The translations under genes and the position numbers were made by a program. This document shows positions 59,419 through 64,000 of a DNA stretch of 64,000 nucleotides, one piece after another. Location: NCBI GenBank assembly GCA_022829145.1, contig CM040752.1, forward strand, positions 27,017,586 to 27,081,585. The letters are read 5' to 3'. The stretch is from Albula goreensis. Lineage: Eukaryota; Chordata; Actinopteri; Albuliformes; Albulidae. The notes beneath the pieces are model-generated. The model was not told where the DNA came from. It saw only the letters and a list, made by a program, of their open reading frames with translations, and ran no database searches. Within the stretch, counting starts at the first letter, position 1, and each line of letters opens with the position of its first letter.

Positions 59419-61480
59419 TCTTCCTCATTTCAGCTGTAATGGCAGATTACCTCAAAGCATGGGCGCAGACTAGAACGGCACTAAACTGCTGACAACTGCG
59501 CAGATAGCATCGCGACACGGCCCCAGCCTCTGTGACAAGGGGACAGAGCGATTGTGTCACTCCACAGCTATGCCCCAGCAGCCTGGGAGAGACCCGCTGT
59601 CACTGCAGCTTACCAGTCCCCTGCCCCATGCCGATTGGACCCGACCCACGCAGGCCTGTCATGGGCCTTACACCTTAATGGAACCAGAACCGCTGCTTGA
59701 GCCCTGGGAATGGGATCTGTCCAGGCCCCTAATGCTCTGCATCCTCTCCCTTGGGCACACTCTCCACCAGCCTGGTGGCAAGTGAGAGGGAGACCATCTG
59801 TAATCCGGCACACTCTGCTTTCTGCACCGCGTGAAATATAGCACTGTGAAGAAAGAATAAGGGAAATGTAGGAATGGAGGTGTGCAGTCCACCTCAGTTA
59901 CATATTCAAGCAAGGTCAGCCCCATGACTGCTTAACCTTATATCCAAAAAGTATACTGATAGAAGAAAGGATAAATATCTGTGCTGCATAGCTGGTAATT
60001 ATTGCGTGGATACACCACAGGGAGAAATTGATATATCTCACAGATCCAATGCGTTAAGTGAATGTCCACTGCTGTGAAGATTGAGTAGGCAGCAGTATTG
60101 AAAGTAGATATAAATTCTTACTGGTGCTGTGCCAACAACAATCCCCCACACACCCACCCCATACAAAGGATATCCCCAGAATCTCAAAAGATAACCATGG
60201 CACCAGAAATACAAAATCTTTGCTAATTCAATCACTCAATGCCACAGTCTATATTCGGTTTCCTATGGTGACGGGGATATATATTTTTTTAAGTTTAACT
60301 TTAAAGAATATGTACCATCAGTGTAATATTATTCACTTCGCACACATACAGTGTCAGATGTAGGCACAGGACTGTAGACAAAGGCATACAGAAATCAACT
60401 CTATAAAAGCAGAAAGAAAGGCAATGTGCTCCATCATTTCCTTCCGTTCCTACATTCCCTTGCTTTATTTTTTCATCCAAAGAATGCTGTCATGCTCCCT
60501 TGGCAATTCTAAAATCAAGAAATCTCAAAAAAAGCATAGAAGCAAATGATACTGCACACTGTGCTTGTTCCATAATGAAACAGTTTGGCTGGACAAAAAT
60601 AATGGATTACATTTGGTAAAACTACATTTTTACATTTTTCAAGTGGACTGAATACATTTAAATGCTAATAAATGTGAATATTATTCATTTTAATATTTAC
60701 AATACTCTATCAGTTCCAATGGGACAAAAAATAAGACAGGCCAAGATAAAAAAAAATACACCACTGCACACATACCTAAGCTTGATATTTAAACGCATGT
60801 CGTATATTTCCATAGCTGCAGAAGATGTGACTGCTGAAGAATCTACTGAAGGACTTCAACATGGTGTAGTGCTATCAAGTAGGAGTGTAAAACGTACAAA
60901 ACCATAACTATTATGGGATCAAATTTGCCAGTCCCTGCAATTCACTGTTCATTATCAGCTGGCTTCATGTAAAATAAGCCTGTGAATTTTAAAGTAGAAG
61001 TGATATCATAGCATCATAAATTTCAGGCGCATCATATTTTAAGTGAAGCGTTTTTGTGTGCCTGTCTCGGCACACGAGACTCCAGTATCGCTGAACGAAG
61101 CGAGAAAGGAAATTAATAACACTCTCTAATGACTAACACTGAGGCCTACAAAAAAATGCAGATAAGTGTTTTACATCTGAACAAGGGGGAAAAAAGCTTA
61201 AGGCTGTTTGAGATGGTAAAACACTTCCAGGAGTCAATTTTCATAATTGATTCATTCCAAAGTAAGCCACTGCTCAAAATTACCCACAGGTTGTCATTAT
61301 TGCAGAAGGACGGTGACAAGACCAGGACAGAATTCTGGAGGCCCATCTGAGACATAGTCTGATTCCAATAAATGCTAACACACCCGGACAGAAATGCTTC
61401 ACTCTCACCACACTCCCTCTGCCACACACCCACTCATACAGTGCACCAACACACCATGATAGCATACCAATGATATTGAA

Positions 61481-61657
61481 GTGGCAGTGTAGTATAATGG
61501 TTACGGAGCTGTAACTTGTAAAGCCACAGGTCAAATTGCCAGGTAGGGCACTGCCATCGTACCCTTGAGCAACACACTTCAGCTGAATTACTTTGGCAAA
61601 TGGACAGTGTGTATAGATTTGTAAGTCACCCTGGATAAGGGTTTCAGTTAAATGCCT
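61481..61657 (+). mobile_element. tRNA-derived SINE, V-SINE-like
   Basis: Starts with a tRNA-like head: an A-box-like TAGTATAATGG at about 61490 and a degenerate B-box GGTCAAATTGCC near 61550. The body has the widespread fish SINE phrase CCTTGAGCAAC-CACTTCAGCTGAATT. It ends AAGTCACCCTGGATAAGGG, TTTCAGTTAAATGCC, a diverged form of the common fish V-SINE tail (CTGGATAAG...CTAAATGCC). No poly-A or protein is present, as expected for a SINE. Substitutions in both boxes indicate an old, inactive copy. Confidence 0.8.
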
Positions 61658-61699
61658 CATATGTAATATTAAATCGCTGGGGAGAGAAAGTGTAGCATA

Positions 61700-62310
61700 A
61701 CGTTATATCAAATATATTATCGCTTAGGATGGAAGGACTAATAGCATTTTTGAAATATTGGGGAGGGGAGAGTCTAATAACATGGAGTATGAAATACAGT
61801 AATGGTAGCAGGGGTAAGAGTAACAACATATTATTATCCTTGAGGCTGGAACTAGGCAACAGTGTATGAAATATAATATTAGTGAGGCAGGGTAGTGTGA
61901 TAAGAGTGCACGTGAATTATATTCATACAACTGGGGAAGGTCCAGTAATAAAATGGTTTATGAAATATAATATGATATAGGAAGTATAATGTGATAACAG
62001 ATGTAATAACTGATATAAATATTGTATATCAGGAGGGAGGTGTACAGCTGCATTATAACATGGTTTGTGAAATACAATATCAATGGACTGGGGTAGTGTA
62101 ATAATATGGTGTATGGGATATCGTATTACAGTGGAAGGATAGGAAAATGGTGTATGAAATGTAATATCACTGGGGAAGGGTAGGAAATTTGTGTGTGCAA
62201 TATAATATCAATGGAGTGGGGAAGTGTAATAATAGGGTGTATGAAATACAATATTTATGGGTAAGGCTAGCATGATAACAGGGTACACGAAATTATTAAT
62301 ATACAAAATA
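61700..62310. repeat. Degenerate AT-rich minisatellite, 41-47 bp unit
   Basis: A unit of the type TGTATGAAATATAATATCAA, then TGGACTGGGGTAGTGTAATA, recurs through the stretch. TGTATGAAAT-like anchors begin at 61786, 61863, 61957, 62064, 62110, 62151, 62192, 62238 and 62284. The last six are spaced 46, 41, 41, 46 and 46 bases apart. The array starts about 45 bases after the SINE. Units are diverged, and the left half is more eroded than the right. Confidence 0.75.
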
Positions 62311-62749
62311 TTAATGGGCTCAGGTATAACCTGACAGACTGTACATGGTCAGGATTCCTGCTGCACAATGTGCAGGGGGGTGGGTTATACAGTCACATAA
62401 CTGATACTTATTATTTTGCATGTAGATATTAGTTTGTGGATTGTGTTTGTTCATAGCAGATTTAACAGGAGACTCAAGTGGAACCAGTGTAGTACACATC
62501 ATGGCTGGCTCTGCGCTCACAGTCAGAGCACATGATTGCATTTGGTAATCTATACATCTAAGATTGTTTACTCCTGTGGACGTCTGACCGTGGAGAGCCA
62601 ACCTGGGAACAGATACCGAGAGGTGGAAACAGCTGACACAGGGAGACCGAAGATTAGATTTTCCATAGATTTTTATACTAGATGGGGGAAAAAGCTGCTA
62701 AATTGGAATTTTTGAATTCAAGTGTGTGAGTTGGGGGGGTCGACGGAAA

Positions 62750-63170
62750 ACTGAAGCCCGTTTAAAGACTCCAGTGGTCATGCTCAAAAATAAACGAGAG
62801 GCCGCTGATTACAGCAGGTGTGGAGCGGGGGCGGGTGGGGGAGTGCGGCTTGCGAATTCCGTCCTGAGCACAGCGACATGTGTCCGGAGAGATGCGGGCT
62901 GATACTGATCCCTTTCAGCGGCTCCGCACCCGCGCAGGGCTGACCGAGGGGTTTAAAATGCCTCTCAGCTGCTCCCGCACCTCAAGCCGTGTCACAGGCC
63001 TATCACAGAGGGGGTTAATAAAACGGCCGCCCAAAATATCCTCCGGCTGAGGGTCGGCTCCAGGGTGGCAGTACCTCTCCTCTCACCAGCCTCTCATTAC
63101 TGAAGCTCCTGTCCCACTGCTCTGCTGTTAACAGCATATTCAAGGAGAGCCATAAATCTGCCCTCTGATA
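62750..63170. promoter_or_regulatory. Candidate regulatory block, GC-rich centre
   Basis: A GC- and CpG-richer stretch (GGAGCGGGGGCGGGTGGGGG at about 62822) between AT-rich DNA, with no exon. It could be a small CpG island or an enhancer; no transcript can be traced from it here. Confidence 0.25.
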
Positions 63171-64000
63171 AAACCACCCAGCCAAGCTAAGGAATAATAT
63201 TCTATCAACAACGTTGAAATATTGTATTATAATCATAATTATATTGGTCTGGTGCTACACACCCCGGCATCATTCTGATTTGTAGAATGTAGTTTAGCTG
63301 TTTTATTTAGTCAAATATTTTTTGTCTTTCATTGTTGGCAATTTTTCCTTTCCCACTACACATTATTTGTAACTTCAGATGTTATATGAAAATATATATC
63401 ACATATGAAAGAGGATGTGGAAATCACAGGAAAATATGAAATACTTGTTAGCTGGGAGATGATCAAGCAGAAACATAGCTGCACTCAGCCATATTCTTTA
63501 CCTTAATATGGAATGTACAAAAGGGTAATGCCACCTGGGGGCTTCATGGACAAATAAGACTGCATAAAAACATCTATCAGCATTTTCTGTGTTACTCAAA
63601 TAGAAAACTATGATAAAGTGACATTTTCATTTCACCAAAAGGTGTGTGAGGCTGCACTCCCCCCTACCCTGTTCGCTTCAGTTGAATCAAACTCATTTTC
63701 TCTTAGACATCCCATTTAATCTGATGGTGTATGTCCTGGCCAAGGAAATGCAGGGACAGAATAATTGAAAAATATGCACAACAGAAATAAATAAAGACAA
63801 AGGTTTAAAAAAAAGCTTCATTCTGAAACATACATTTCATTTCTACCTCTGGCTTTTTAAGATAAGCACAGTGGCAATGTTTGAATTCTCATTTGAAAAT
63901 AATAAAATATAATTTCCATAAATTTAAATGAAAGGGCACTTTTCATTTTTAGAAATGATACAAATTTACATGTATGTACGTAAGCACACTTGTTAAGTAC

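Overview
The window looks like ray-finned fish (teleost) genomic DNA. It has split genes with GT-AG introns, long CA/GT and tetranucleotide microsatellites, a tRNA-derived fish SINE with a V-SINE-like tail, and small dispersed inverted-repeat elements. I see no prokaryotic features. Almost all long open frames outside the one gene are translations of simple repeats (CA/GT give Thr-His or Cys-Val runs, GA/CT give Arg-Glu or Ser-Leu runs).

One protein-coding gene can be read completely: gata5, on the minus strand, from about 27.34 kb (likely promoter and non-coding first exon) to about 18.95 kb (likely polyadenylation region). Six coding exons (26333-25814, 23228-23059, 21808/21805-21680, 20893-20809, 20342-20215, 19871-19752) join in frame to a 382- or 383-residue GATA4/5/6-class factor. 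It has an N-terminal activation region, two CX2CX17CX2C zinc fingers on separate exons, a basic tail and a C-terminus ending WCALSLA. The N-terminus, finger linkers and C-terminus match GATA5 better than GATA4 or GATA6. Regulatory features include a TATA-like box, a short upstream ORF in the leader, a tandem CAGCAG acceptor at coding exon 3, and two psi-K-x-E motifs.

Region by region: 1-18.9 kb is the 3' flank, with a TAGA array, CT/GA tracts, a CpG-rich duplication at 4.8 kb, two copies of one ~195 bp inverted-repeat element (7.1 and 17.3 kb) plus a lone end, and a GT-rich minisatellite at 11.8-12.1 kb. 19-27.4 kb is gata5. 27.5-31 kb is AT-rich upstream flank. 31-64 kb is intergenic, with long GT/CA arrays, a perfect 16-bp hairpin at 37.13 kb, a TATA-box/small ORF candidate at 40.66-40.90 kb, a SINE at 61.5 kb next to a 41-47 bp minisatellite, and several unique stretches that look like candidate developmental enhancers. 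No second conventional gene was recognised in either flank. The mir-1/mir-133a hairpins, which lie upstream of human GATA5, were looked for and not found.
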